Shown here piece by piece: positions 1-8,494 of a DNA stretch of 64,000 nucleotides. The stretch is from UQRS01 sp964481575 (GTDB taxonomy: Bacteria; Bacillota; Clostridia; Oscillospirales; Acutalibacteraceae), in the NCBI GenBank assembly GCA_964481575.1, contig CAYZTR010000007.1:1-64000 (forward strand). The letters are read 5' to 3'. Positions within the stretch are counted from its first letter, which is position 1. The number at the start of each line of letters is the position of its first letter. The notes under the pieces are model-generated. The model was not told the DNA's origin. It made no database searches and saw only the letters and a list, made by a program, of their open reading frames with translations. The translations under genes were made by a program, and so were the position numbers.

Positions 1-149
1 TATCACATCCCTTTCCGTTTGTCAACACTTTTTTTCTCTCTTTTTTCATTTTTTTCGTTGCCAAAAAAACATCGAAGAATACCGGATCAAAGTCCCCGCT
101 CCCCATCAATATACCCGGTTCGCGGGGAATTTATACCATCCAATCAGAA

Positions 150-1004
150 TTATCCCAGGTAATCATAATTCGTCCAATCGTCGTATTCCTCATAATAATC
201 ATACGAATCGTTTGTCGCGTAATCCGAATCATCCTCGGTTACGGCAAAAATAATAGCCAGAACCAACAGAGCCGTCATCAGCAAAGAAAAAACAGAAGCA
301 ATCACACCTGTAACGATACCGCCAGTGGCTACACCGTTTCCGCCAGTCCGTTTGTTCTTTGCCTGGATGCCGAGAATCAGCGCCAAAACACCGCAAATCA
401 GTCCTACAGGCCCAAAAGCACATAGCAGCAACCCGCAAATCCCCAGCACCAAGGCAGCAATCGCCATACCGTTTCCGGAAGGCTGTTGCTGCAGCGCCGG
501 ATACCAATAGCCGGAAGGCGGCGGCGTCACAGGGGCCCGCGGTGCCACCGGCCTATAGGCAGACGGCGGAACAGGCGCTCCTTGCACATAGGGCGATGCC
601 TGCGGAGCCGGCGCATACTGCACCGGCGGGGTACATGGCGTCGGTGACTCCGTTGATGCGGCGGGCTCTGATCCAATAGGGGAAGCCGGAAAAGGCTGGG
701 AAGGCTGAAACGGCCGTCCGGCCTGCTCAAGTGTACCGGGAGCCACAGCCTGATCTATGGGAATTTGAAACTGTGCCGAACGAGCCGCAGCCGCCTCTTC
801 CGTCGCCCGAGCCGCAAACTGACTGGTAAATACAGGCTGATAGCCGGGAACCGGCGACGAAGCAGACACCGAGGCCGATTGGGATGGAATCGGCTGAGCA
901 GGCGGTAAATAGTCCTCATTCCGCAGTTCCAGCGCCGGGGTCGACAACGATTCCAGATCGGCAGCATCCACCGGGGCAGGCACAAATTCGCTTTGTTCAC
1001 TCAT
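150..1004 (-). CDS. DUF4190-type membrane protein with proline-rich N-terminus
   Basis: This 284-residue protein has no assigned function. The first ~175 residues are low-complexity and rich in Pro, Ala, Ser and Gln, and probably disordered. Residues ~179-255 contain two hydrophobic segments separated by a short basic stretch (KNKRTGG), the usual layout of the DUF4190 family of small membrane proteins. The last ~25 residues are very acidic and Tyr-rich. The ATG follows AGAAGGCG at a workable distance. It stands alone between the window edge and a minus-strand oxidoreductase gene. The family call rests on the two glycine-rich membrane helices; the role is unknown. Confidence 0.75.
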   Translation of the reverse strand: MSEQSEFVPAPVDAADLESLSTPALELRNEDYLPPAQPIPSQSASVSASSPVPGYQPVFTSQFAARATEEAAAARSAQFQIPIDQAVAPGTLEQAGRPFQPSQPFPASPIGSEPAASTESPTPCTPPVQYAPAPQASPYVQGAPVPPSAYRPVAPRAPVTPPPSGYWYPALQQQPSGNGMAIAALVLGICGLLLCAFGPVGLICGVLALILGIQAKNKRTGGNGVATGGIVTGVIASVFSLLMTALLVLAIIFAVTEDDSDYATNDSYDYYEEYDDWTNYDYLG

Positions 1005-1074
1005 GATAACGCCTTCTTTCCTATATAATGTATAAATACGGAATAATGAATCCTACATAAAGGAATAGATATCC

Positions 1075-2481
1075 TTAATTCTCCAGCAATTCGCGGCCCA
1101 TCAGTACACCCATTACCGAAGCCATCATCAATCCCCTGGTCCAGCCGCTGGAATCCCCCAGACAATGCAGCCCCTTGATATTGGTTTTAAAATGTTCATC
1201 CATCTTGACCCGGTTGCTGTAGAATTTCAGTTCAGGAGAATAGAGCAGGGTCTCATACCCGGCAAAGCCCGGCACTACGTGATCCACAGCAGCAATGAAA
1301 TTAATAATACTAATCATGGTACGGTACGGAATCGCCGCAGTAATATCCCCGGCCACAGCATCCGGCAGGGTGGGCCGCAGATTGGACTCAGTCAACTCCT
1401 TCTGCCAGGTGCGCTTTCCGTCCAGAATATCCCCATACCGCTGCACCAGGATATGCCCGGCGCCCAGCATATTGGTCAGTTCCCCCACCTTCTGAGCATA
1501 GGCAATGGGCTGATTAAAGGGTTCGGAGAAATTGTGGGAGCAAAGGATGGACACGTTTGTATTATTGGACTTGGTATCCTTATAGGAATGGCCGTTCACC
1601 ACTGCCAAACCGTTGTCATAATTCTCCTGGCTGACGAAGCCACCGGGATTCTGGCAGAAGGTGCGCACCTTGTTTTTAAAGGGGCCGGGATGCCCAATGA
1701 GTTTGGACTCGTAGAGAACCCGGTTGACCTCTTCCATGATTTCGTTGCGGCATTCCACCCGAACGCCGATATCCACCGTACCGGGCGCATGGAGGATGCC
1801 GTGGGCTTCGCAAACCTTCTCCAGCCAATCCGCGCCCCGGCGGCCGGTGGCCACTACAATGCTCTGGGCCAGCAGAGTCTCCTCCTGACGGCTGCCCTTT
1901 TCATCCTGAATCAAGGCGCCAGTGCAAACATCATCCTGAATGATAACATCATGGCAAATATGATTAAAATAAATGTCCACGCCATGATCCAGCAAAAACT
2001 GCTGAATATCATAATACAGTTGCTGGGCCTTCTCGGTTCCCAGGTGGCGAATAGGGCAGTCCACCAGTTTCAGACCCGCCTGGATAGCCCGGCGGCGAAT
2101 CTGCTTTACCTTTTCATCCTGACCCAACCCTTCCACATGGGTATCGGCACCAAATTCCAGATAGATGCCGTCGGTATAATCAATGGTTTCCTGGGCCTTA
2201 TCCGCACCGATGAGTTCAGGCAAATCACCGCCCACCTCATAATTCAGGGACAGTTTCCCATCAGAAAAGGCACCGGCTCCGGAAAAACCGGTGGTAATAT
2301 GGCAATAGGGCTTGCAGTTCATGCACACATTGGTTTCATGCTTGGGGCAATGGCGTTTTTCCACCGGGCTGCCCTTCTCCACAATGGCGATCTTCTTTTT
2401 GGAGCCCTTTTTGATCAGCTCCAATGCAGTAAAGATGCCGGCCGGGCCGGCGCCGATGATAATCACATCATACTGTTTCAT
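1075..2481 (-). CDS. FAD-dependent oxidoreductase (NAD(FAD)-utilizing dehydrogenase family)
   Basis: The 468-residue protein starts with a Rossmann dinucleotide-binding motif (IIIGAGPAGIFTALEL, residues ~7-22). A cysteine cluster follows (CPKHETNVCMNCKPYC), then the motif GFSGAGAFSDGKLSL. A second nucleotide-contact region (VVATGRRGADWLEK) lies near the middle, and a C-terminal FAD-closing motif reads CLGDSSGWTRGLMMASV. This arrangement fits the COG2509 group of uncharacterized FAD proteins, which are common in Firmicutes and of about this length. The natural substrate is not known. It is cytoplasmic, with no signal peptide. The downstream AEC permease gene is separated by a small hairpin, so co-transcription is uncertain. 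Confidence 0.85.
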   Translation of the reverse strand: MKQYDVIIIGAGPAGIFTALELIKKGSKKKIAIVEKGSPVEKRHCPKHETNVCMNCKPYCHITTGFSGAGAFSDGKLSLNYEVGGDLPELIGADKAQETIDYTDGIYLEFGADTHVEGLGQDEKVKQIRRRAIQAGLKLVDCPIRHLGTEKAQQLYYDIQQFLLDHGVDIYFNHICHDVIIQDDVCTGALIQDEKGSRQEETLLAQSIVVATGRRGADWLEKVCEAHGILHAPGTVDIGVRVECRNEIMEEVNRVLYESKLIGHPGPFKNKVRTFCQNPGGFVSQENYDNGLAVVNGHSYKDTKSNNTNVSILCSHNFSEPFNQPIAYAQKVGELTNMLGAGHILVQRYGDILDGKRTWQKELTESNLRPTLPDAVAGDITAAIPYRTMISIINFIAAVDHVVPGFAGYETLLYSPELKFYSNRVKMDEHFKTNIKGLHCLGDSSGWTRGLMMASVMGVLMGRELLEN

Positions 2482-2508
2482 AACAATAACCTCATTTCAA
2501 AAGATTTT

Positions 2509-2534
2509 CTTGCCACGGCCAAAGGCCGGGCAAG
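2509..2534 (-). terminator. Hairpin between AEC permease and FAD oxidoreductase genes
   Basis: The sequence forms a stem with arms CTTGCC-CGGCC and GGCCG-GGCAAG around an AAA loop. Read on the minus strand it follows the permease stop codon and is followed by AAAATCTTTT. It is probably a weak terminator or a processing hairpin. Confidence 0.45.
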
Positions 2535-2538
2535 GGGG

Positions 2539-3471
2539 TCAATTGCAAATCAGATTTGCAAGGGACAAAAAAACCGGAATGGTCAAAACAGAACAAAGGG
2601 TAGAAACCGAGACCAACCGGGACGCAGAATCCACATCCCGCCCAAATTTGGAGGCAAACATCACCACGTTGGTAGCCACCGGTGCGCTGGCCGGAACCAT
2701 ACATGCCATAACCACCTCTGCCGGAATGGGCAGTACCCAAAAAGCCAGCAGGCAGATTCCCGGCACTGCCAGAATCCGCAGCAGAGTGCAAGCCAACAGT
2801 TTCCCGTCTCCACGCCGGATTCCCAAAGCGGTGCGGGACAGGAAATATCCCAACAGCAGCATAGCCAGCGGCGTATTGATGTTGGACAGGTGGGTCAGGG
2901 CCGAGGTCAGCAAAGACGGCAGACGCACCCCGAAGAAAAACAGGGGCAGGCCCACATAGATTCCCACCGTACCGGGGTTCAGAAAAGCCCGGAGTAGGTT
3001 GATCTTGCTTTTATCATACATGGCGATCCCCAGAGTCCAAAGAAGAACATTGAACACCACCACATAAACGGAAACATAAAATACACCGGTATCACCCATG
3101 AGTGCTGAAGCCAGCGGCAAGGACATGTATCCCCCGTTGGAAAAAATGACCCCTGCCCGGAGGATCACCGTCCGGTAACCGTCATCCTTCCGGAATACCA
3201 GGAAGGCCAGCGCAACACCCACCAAATGCACCAGAACAGCACATCCCGCCATATACAGCAATCCGGCCGCCTTGGTCGGGGTGTACTCTACCGACAGAAA
3301 GGAATGAACAATCAGTGTTGGCGTCACGATGTAAAACAGAATATTCACCAGCGAGGCTTCGGCCTCCGGCCGGAACCACTGCCGCTTGGCGGCAACCAGC
3401 CCCACCAAGATCAAAAGAAGCATAACCCCCACCTGGGTGGCCACATTGCCTGTATAACTCAAAAACTGCAA
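2539..3471 (-). CDS. AEC family (auxin efflux carrier-like) permease
   Basis: The 310-residue protein is almost entirely hydrophobic, with about ten predicted membrane segments. It has the family's two halves of five helices around a short polar centre (MYDKSKINLLRAFLNPGTVGIYVGL is in the central linker). AEC proteins move organic acids such as malate or malonate across the cytoplasmic membrane; the substrate here cannot be read from the sequence. The start is a TTG codon preceded by AGGTGGAG with a spacing of about six bases; the next internal Met would cut into the first helix. It lies in the same direction as tatD upstream, with a gap of about 50 bases. Confidence 0.85.
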   Translation of the reverse strand: MQFLSYTGNVATQVGVMLLLILVGLVAAKRQWFRPEAEASLVNILFYIVTPTLIVHSFLSVEYTPTKAAGLLYMAGCAVLVHLVGVALAFLVFRKDDGYRTVILRAGVIFSNGGYMSLPLASALMGDTGVFYVSVYVVVFNVLLWTLGIAMYDKSKINLLRAFLNPGTVGIYVGLPLFFFGVRLPSLLTSALTHLSNINTPLAMLLLGYFLSRTALGIRRGDGKLLACTLLRILAVPGICLLAFWVLPIPAEVVMACMVPASAPVATNVVMFASKFGRDVDSASRLVSVSTLCSVLTIPVFLSLANLICN

Positions 3472-3522
3472 GGGAACTCCACCTCTTACCTTTTCAATGT
3501 GGAACTATATATGTAGCGGTAC

Positions 3523-4323
3523 TTATATATGGAACAGCGTTCTGGCATTTTCCGCACACTGGGACAGCAGAGTATCCCGGTCGATTCCACGCACCTGAGC
3601 CAGAATGTCCGCCGAACAGGCAATTAAGGCAGAATGATCCCGCTTACCCCGGTAGGGCACCGGCGCCATATAAGGGGCGTCGGTCTCGGTCAGTAACCGG
3701 TCAGGCGGCACCATGGCCGCCACCTCCAGGGGCTTCCGGGCATTACGAAAGGTCACTGCACCGCCCAAACCAATGTACATTCCCAACCGCAGCACCTGCC
3801 GGGCCATTTCCACACTGCCGGAAAAGCAGTGCAGCACCCCTCGCGGCTTGTATTTTTGCAGCAGCGCCAGGGTATCGCCGTGGGCTTCCCGGTCATGGAT
3901 CACCACCGGCAGATCCAAGGCCACCGCCAATTCCAACTGGGCGGCAAACACCTGCTTCTGGGCCTCAGCGCTGTCAGCGCAGTAGTGATAATCCAGCCCA
4001 ATCTCCCCTACCGCCACCACCTTGGGATGGGCATAAAGGGAGCGGATTTCCTCCAGCTCACCGACTTGCATGGCAAGTACCTGCTCCGGATGCACCCCCA
4101 CCGCCGCATAGACAAAATCATATTGCTCTGCCAGAGCCACAGAAGCCCGAGAGGAAGCCAGATCACAGCCGCAATTGAGAATCCCGGACACGCCAAAGGC
4201 TTTTAAAGCCGGCAACAGGGTCTCCCGGTCAGCAGCAAATTGCGGATCATCATAGTGGGCGTGAGAGTCAAAGATTTCAGTAGACGGCGGCGTCAATTCC
4301 GCCGGAATTCCAAAGGGCTCCAT
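3523..4323 (-). CDS. tatD: TatD family metal-dependent hydrolase
   Basis: This 266-residue TIM-barrel hydrolase belongs to the TatD DNase family, which act as metal-dependent 3'-5' exonucleases on damaged or single-stranded DNA and RNA. Visible metal and catalytic motifs are FDSHAHYDDPQF near the N-terminus, VGEIGLDYHY, VVIHDREAHGD, GVLHCFSGS and LTETDAPYMAP. The reading frame is open for 47 codons further upstream. However, those codons lie inside the uracil-DNA glycosylase gene and carry no family sequence, and an ATG overlaps that gene's TGA (TGATG), so the shorter start was chosen. It is the last gene of the trkA-trkH-tadA-udg-tatD run. Confidence 0.92.
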   Translation of the reverse strand: MEPFGIPAELTPPSTEIFDSHAHYDDPQFAADRETLLPALKAFGVSGILNCGCDLASSRASVALAEQYDFVYAAVGVHPEQVLAMQVGELEEIRSLYAHPKVVAVGEIGLDYHYCADSAEAQKQVFAAQLELAVALDLPVVIHDREAHGDTLALLQKYKPRGVLHCFSGSVEMARQVLRLGMYIGLGGAVTFRNARKPLEVAAMVPPDRLLTETDAPYMAPVPYRGKRDHSALIACSADILAQVRGIDRDTLLSQCAENARTLFHI

Positions 4324-4889
4324 CAATCCAACAGTCCCAGTTCCCGGGCAGTCTCCTGGATCTGTAAAAAGTCCTCCAGGGCGTCCGGTTTCTGTCGGGG
4401 ATTCCGTAGCAAAGCCGCCGGATGAAAGGTTCCCATAAACCGGATGCCGTTCTTTTCGATCCACTGGCCATGCTGCTTCGTCACCTTAAAATCCGGAGAA
4501 ATCAGTCGGATGGCTGCAATGCGGCCCAGGCAGATAATCATGGCAGGCCGCATCTGCCGTACCTGTTCCCGGAGATAGCCGATACACTGCTCGGTCTCCT
4601 CCGGCTTTGGATCCCGATTATGCGGTGGACGGCACTTCACCATATTGGCGATATAAACCTTGGTGCGATCCAGGCCGATGGCATCCAGGTACTTATCCAG
4701 TAGTTGACCGGAACGGCCCACAAAAGGCTGCCCGGTCAGATCCTCCTGTTGGCCGGGGCCTTCCCCTACAAACAGAATTTTCGATTTCGGATTGCCGCCG
4801 CCAAACACTACGTTGGTGCGCCCACTGCAAAGTTCACAGGCGGTGCAGCCTTGCACCCGCTGTTCCAGTTCCTTCCATGCGTCTGTCAT
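4323..4889 (-). CDS. Uracil-DNA glycosylase, iron-sulfur (type 4/5) family
   Basis: The 188-residue enzyme excises uracil from DNA to start base excision repair. It has four cysteines in the pattern of a 4Fe-4S cluster (C15, C18, C86, C102; C-x2-C and C-x15-C). The first active-site motif is GEGPGQQEDLTGQPFVG (residues ~42-58), and the second, TFHPAALLRNP, lies near residue 154. The size matches the type 4 family. Its ATG overlaps the tadA stop by four bases (ATGA), and its own stop overlaps the tatD start by one base, so the three are translationally coupled. Confidence 0.93.
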   Translation of the reverse strand: MTDAWKELEQRVQGCTACELCSGRTNVVFGGGNPKSKILFVGEGPGQQEDLTGQPFVGRSGQLLDKYLDAIGLDRTKVYIANMVKCRPPHNRDPKPEETEQCIGYLREQVRQMRPAMIICLGRIAAIRLISPDFKVTKQHGQWIEKNGIRFMGTFHPAALLRNPRQKPDALEDFLQIQETARELGLLD

Positions 4890-5392
4890 TGTTCCACCTC
4901 ATCATCTGGCACGACACGGATCGCACCGGTTTTCTCCGTTGTTTTGTCCCGGCGCAAGCGCCGAAAAAATTCCCGCAGCAGACCGGCGCAGGCCTCTTCG
5001 CAAACGCCGCCCTCTATCATTGGCTTGTGATTCCATGGATAGGAAAACAGATCCACCACCGACCGGGCAGCGCCGGCCTTAGGGTCGAATGCACCGTAGA
5101 CCACCCGCTCCACCCGACTGTTAATGATGGCACCGGCGCACATGGGGCAAGGCTCCAGGGTTACATATAGCGTGCAGCCCGGCAGTCGCCAGCCACCCAA
5201 CGCCTTGCAGGCTCCGTCAATGGCCTCCAGCTCGGCATGCGCCAAAGCATGCTTGCCACGCTCCCGCCGATTACGGCCGGTAGAGAGAATCCGGCCCTCC
5301 CGGACCATCACCGCTCCCACAGGAACTTCCCCTTCCTCCGCCGCCTGCCGCGCCAACGTCAAAGCAGCTTCCATATAATATGCATCTTCCAT
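4886..5392 (-). CDS. tadA: tRNA-specific adenosine deaminase TadA
   Basis: The 168-residue cytidine/adenosine deaminase-fold enzyme converts adenosine-34 of tRNA-Arg(ACG) to inosine. The zinc-binding and catalytic motifs are complete: H52-A-E54 and P81-C82-P-M-C85. NSRVERVVYGAFDPKAGA follows them, as in TadA proteins. Its length is normal for TadA. It begins one base after the trkH stop codon and overlaps the downstream glycosylase gene, so it is part of the same operon. Confidence 0.95.
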   Translation of the reverse strand: MEDAYYMEAALTLARQAAEEGEVPVGAVMVREGRILSTGRNRRERGKHALAHAELEAIDGACKALGGWRLPGCTLYVTLEPCPMCAGAIINSRVERVVYGAFDPKAGAARSVVDLFSYPWNHKPMIEGGVCEEACAGLLREFFRRLRRDKTTEKTGAIRVVPDDEVEQ

Positions 5393-5393
5393 C

Positions 5394-6860
5394 TTAGCGC
5401 CTCCAGGTCGTCACGGACAGCAAAGACAGAATGGGGATCAGCTCCAAACGTCCGGCCAGCATATCAAAAATCAACACCAGTTTAGACAAAACCGACAGGG
5501 ACGCAAAGTTCCCTACAGCCCCAACCACATCCCCAAGTCCGGGGCCTACATTATTCATACAGGTCATTACCGAGGTTATGGAAGTGATAATATCCTTTCC
5601 GTCCAGCGCCACCAGCATCACTGAAACGGCCGCCACAGCCATAAACAGGAAGAAGTAGTTGCCCACCGTCCGGAGGGTTTCCCGCTCCACAGCTTTTCCA
5701 TCCAGCTTCACCGACTGCTGGATCCGAGGGCGAATCTGCCGCCGCAGTTCCCGCCGTCCCTCCTTGCAAAGGAGAAGCACCCGGGAAACCTTCAGACCGC
5801 CGCCGGTAGATCCGGCACAGCTCCCGACAAACATCAGCAACAGCAGCAAAAGTCTGGAAAGGCTGGGCCAGGTATCATAATTAAAGGTAACAAAACCAGT
5901 GGTTGTAATAATGGATGCTACCTGAAAAAGGGCGTGGCGGATCCCGCTCTCCAGGGTCGTATATAAGGAATAGGTGTTCCAGGTGATGACGGCAGCAGCT
6001 GCCAGAATCATCCCCAGATAATACCGCAGTTCTTCATTAAACAGCACCGCATGAAACCGTTTCAGCAGGATAAAGTAATACAAATTGAAATTGATGCCGA
6101 ACAGAATCATGAAAACCGTAATCACATATTCCAGATATGCCGCATGTGCATATCCGGCGTTGGCAAAATGGGCAATGCTGTCATTATAGCAGGAAAAGCC
6201 GCCGGTACCGGCAGTGCTGAAGGTATGCAATACCGCATCATAAAGCGACATGCCGCCGCACAACAGGAAAATGACCTCGGCAATACACAAGGCAAAATAA
6301 ATACCATACAGGATCACACCAGTCATGCGGATCTTGGAGGAAAGCTTCCCCACCTTGACCCCCGGCATTTCAGCCCGCATAATATGCAGATAATTGGACT
6401 CGGAGCGGGGCAGGATGGCCAGCATCAGCACTAGAACCCCCATTCCCCCGACCCAGTGGGTAAAGGATCGCCACATCAACAGGCTCTTGGGCAGGGCCTC
6501 GATATCGGTAAGAATGGTAGCGCCGGTGGTGGTAAAGCCGGAGACCACCTCAAAAAAGGCATCTACAAACTGGGGGATGTATCCGCTGAACACAAAGGGC
6601 AGTGCGCCAAACGCCGACATAAGAATCCAGGACAGCCCCACGATGACCAACCCTTCTTTGGCATAGATGGCGGTGTTTTTCGGCTTGCGGAAAGAGGCGG
6701 CTCCGCCCAGCAGCAACAACCCGGCCATCGTGCCAAGATAACTGACCAGCATGGTCAAAGACTCCCGAAATCCCAGACACAGAGCCAGGGGCAGCAACAG
6801 CATCACCGCTTCCAGCAGCAATAGCCAACCCAGATAACGAACGATCATTCTGTAATTCAT
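5394..6860 (-). CDS. trkH: Trk/Ktr potassium uptake channel subunit TrkH
   Basis: The 488-residue membrane protein is the ion-conducting subunit of a Trk/Ktr potassium uptake system. The four pore-loop signatures are visible in order: FTTTGATI, STAGTGGFSCYNDS, ITTTGFVTFNYDTW and NNVGPGLGDVVG. They contain the glycines of the pseudo-fourfold selectivity filter. Multiple membrane helices surround them. It lies 12 bases after the trkA stop, so channel and gating subunit are made together. The C-terminus ends normally one base before tadA. Confidence 0.95.
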   Translation of the reverse strand: MNYRMIVRYLGWLLLLEAVMLLLPLALCLGFRESLTMLVSYLGTMAGLLLLGGAASFRKPKNTAIYAKEGLVIVGLSWILMSAFGALPFVFSGYIPQFVDAFFEVVSGFTTTGATILTDIEALPKSLLMWRSFTHWVGGMGVLVLMLAILPRSESNYLHIMRAEMPGVKVGKLSSKIRMTGVILYGIYFALCIAEVIFLLCGGMSLYDAVLHTFSTAGTGGFSCYNDSIAHFANAGYAHAAYLEYVITVFMILFGINFNLYYFILLKRFHAVLFNEELRYYLGMILAAAAVITWNTYSLYTTLESGIRHALFQVASIITTTGFVTFNYDTWPSLSRLLLLLLMFVGSCAGSTGGGLKVSRVLLLCKEGRRELRRQIRPRIQQSVKLDGKAVERETLRTVGNYFFLFMAVAAVSVMLVALDGKDIITSITSVMTCMNNVGPGLGDVVGAVGNFASLSVLSKLVLIFDMLAGRLELIPILSLLSVTTWRR

Positions 6861-6872
6861 AGCACAACCTCG

Positions 6873-8231
6873 TTATTTCCGGAAAGCAGCATCCAAGTCG
6901 GGAATCCGGCCAGTGGAAACTACCACCACCCGGTCACCAGCTTTTATGACATCCTCGCCGCCGGGGATCCTCATTTTATACTTGCGGATAATGCAGGCAA
7001 TCAGGGTATTTTTCTCCATCTGCAAATCCTTCAACGGAATTTCTACAAACCCGGCGGTGGGCTGCACCTCAAACTCGGCCGCCTCCACCCGGTTATCCAC
7101 GAAACGGTAAAGCGTCTTGATCCGGGAAGAAGAAGCGGAATTCTCCTTGGCCCGGATATACTGCAGCACCAGCCCGGCTGTGGTATCCTGCGGTACCACC
7201 ACGCTGGCATTGCTGACAGCATCCAGCACCCCGCCCAGCGCCGGTCTCGACAGCTTAGTGATATTGGTTTTGATCCCCAGCTTCTCTCCATACATGGACA
7301 GGATGGCGTTTTCCTCATCAATGTCCGTCAGGGTCACCAGCGCATCGGTGGAAGCAATCCCCTCCTCTGCCAGAACTCCTTGGTCAGCCCCGTCTCCGCA
7401 GACGATTTCCGCCGCAGGCAACGCATCAGACAGATACCGGCAGCGTTCCGGATCCCGCTCAATGACCTTCACCTTCATGCCGGCATCGCAAAGCTGCCGG
7501 GTCAGATAATAGGAGATGCGTCCGCCGCCGATGAGCATCACCCGTTTGGACTTGGTTTTCAAAAGACCGGTGGATTTCAAAAAAGAACTAAGCCCCGCAC
7601 GGTTACCGGTAACATAGATTTTGTCACCGCCCCGGAGGACAAAGCTACCATCCGGAATAAACACTTCCTCTCCCCGCTGCACAGCACAAATCAGAATTCG
7701 TCTGTCCTGGTCAGAGGAAAGCTCGCTGAGGGCCCGTCCTTGCAGGGGATCATTGGCCTTCAGCTTCAACTCCACCAAATCGGCCTTCCCCTTGGCGAAG
7801 GTCTCCACCTTACTGGCCGAGGGAAAACGCAAAATCCGGAAGATCTCACTGGCAGTATCGTAATCCGGGTTCACCAGCAAACTCAGTCCCAGTTCCCCCC
7901 GCATAAAGGAATATTGATCGGAATAGTCTGTGTTTCGCACCCGGGCAATACAATGCCGCGCTCCCATCCGCCGGGCAATCAGACAGCTTAAAATATTGAT
8001 TTCATCTGAACCAGTAGCGGAAATGACCAGATAGGCCTTCTTGGCGCCAGCCTCGTCCAGAATATCCAGCTTGGTGCCGTTACCCACCACGCCCTGGATG
8101 TCCAGCTGATTGATGAGAGACTCCACCACATCTTCATTCTTGTCGATCATGACCACATCGTGGCCCTCCCGGCTAAGCACATCCGCTACAGCGGTCCCCA
8201 TTTTTCCGGCGCCGATCACAACTATATGCAT
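6873..8231 (-). CDS. trkA: Trk potassium transport regulatory subunit TrkA
   Basis: This cytoplasmic nucleotide-binding gating protein (452 residues) has two tandem RCK units. Each starts with a Rossmann motif, VVIGAGKMGTAVADVL at the N-terminus and MLIGGGRISYYL near the middle, and each is followed by an RCK_C domain (for example DLVELKLKANDPLQG and GFVEIPLKDLQ). The ATG at 8231 has AAGAAGGGTGA upstream with a short spacer and is preferred to the in-frame GTG three codons earlier. A consensus promoter lies upstream. It heads the operon trkA-trkH-tadA-udg-tatD. Confidence 0.94.
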   Translation of the reverse strand: MHIVVIGAGKMGTAVADVLSREGHDVVMIDKNEDVVESLINQLDIQGVVGNGTKLDILDEAGAKKAYLVISATGSDEINILSCLIARRMGARHCIARVRNTDYSDQYSFMRGELGLSLLVNPDYDTASEIFRILRFPSASKVETFAKGKADLVELKLKANDPLQGRALSELSSDQDRRILICAVQRGEEVFIPDGSFVLRGGDKIYVTGNRAGLSSFLKSTGLLKTKSKRVMLIGGGRISYYLTRQLCDAGMKVKVIERDPERCRYLSDALPAAEIVCGDGADQGVLAEEGIASTDALVTLTDIDEENAILSMYGEKLGIKTNITKLSRPALGGVLDAVSNASVVVPQDTTAGLVLQYIRAKENSASSSRIKTLYRFVDNRVEAAEFEVQPTAGFVEIPLKDLQMEKNTLIACIIRKYKMRIPGGEDVIKAGDRVVVVSTGRIPDLDAAFRK

Positions 8232-8305
8232 TTCCGTCACCCTTCTTGCCTGTATTTCTGCCGCAGATTTACATGAAATGGAATTTGCATACCAATACAG
8301 TATAT

Positions 8306-8334
8306 ATTATACTGCAACTGCCCCTGTTTTTCAA
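8306..8334 (-). promoter_or_regulatory. Sigma-A-type promoter of the trkA operon
   Basis: On the minus strand TTGAAA and TATAAT are separated by exactly 17 bases. The predicted start lies about 70 bases before the trkA ATG. Confidence 0.75.
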
Positions 8335-8350
8335 ATAGTGTTTTATAGAA

Positions 8351-8410
8351 ATTCGGCCCTTTTTCTAAGAATTTGCGCCTTTTTCGGAAACTTCCCGCTT
8401 TTTTTGAAGA
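8351..8410. repeat. Degenerate 20-bp tandem repeats with phased T-tracts
   Basis: Three consecutive 20-base units (8351-8370, 8371-8390, 8391-8410) share the pattern of a short GC block, then five to seven T, then a purine-rich end (for example CTTTTTCTAAGA, CTTTTTCGGAAA, CTTTTTTTGAAGA). They sit between the divergent promoters of trkA and the gene at 8495. T-tracts spaced by two helical turns are expected to bend DNA. Confidence 0.55.
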
Positions 8411-8425
8411 TTTTGGCCAGAACCG

Positions 8426-8454
8426 TTGACCCACCCGAGAAAGTTTGCTAAAAT
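8426..8454 (+). promoter_or_regulatory. Sigma-A-type promoter of the orphan gene at 8495
   Basis: TTGACC and TAAAAT are separated by 17 bases on the plus strand. A predicted transcription start about 30 bases ahead of the gene's AAAGGAG ribosome binding site follows. Confidence 0.7.
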
Positions 8455-8494
8455 AAGATTGTATGATCTTTCCATATAAAAGGAGCCTTTCACG

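Noticed and set aside
1165..2997. A 610-codon open frame on the plus strand opposite the FAD oxidoreductase.
   Set aside because: It is antisense to a gene with clear FAD motifs, crosses into the next gene and has low-complexity content typical of an antisense shadow.
4324..4464. An N-terminal extension of TatD by 47 codons.
   Set aside because: It lies inside the glycosylase gene, has no conserved sequence, and a coupled ATG at the overlap begins the family domain.
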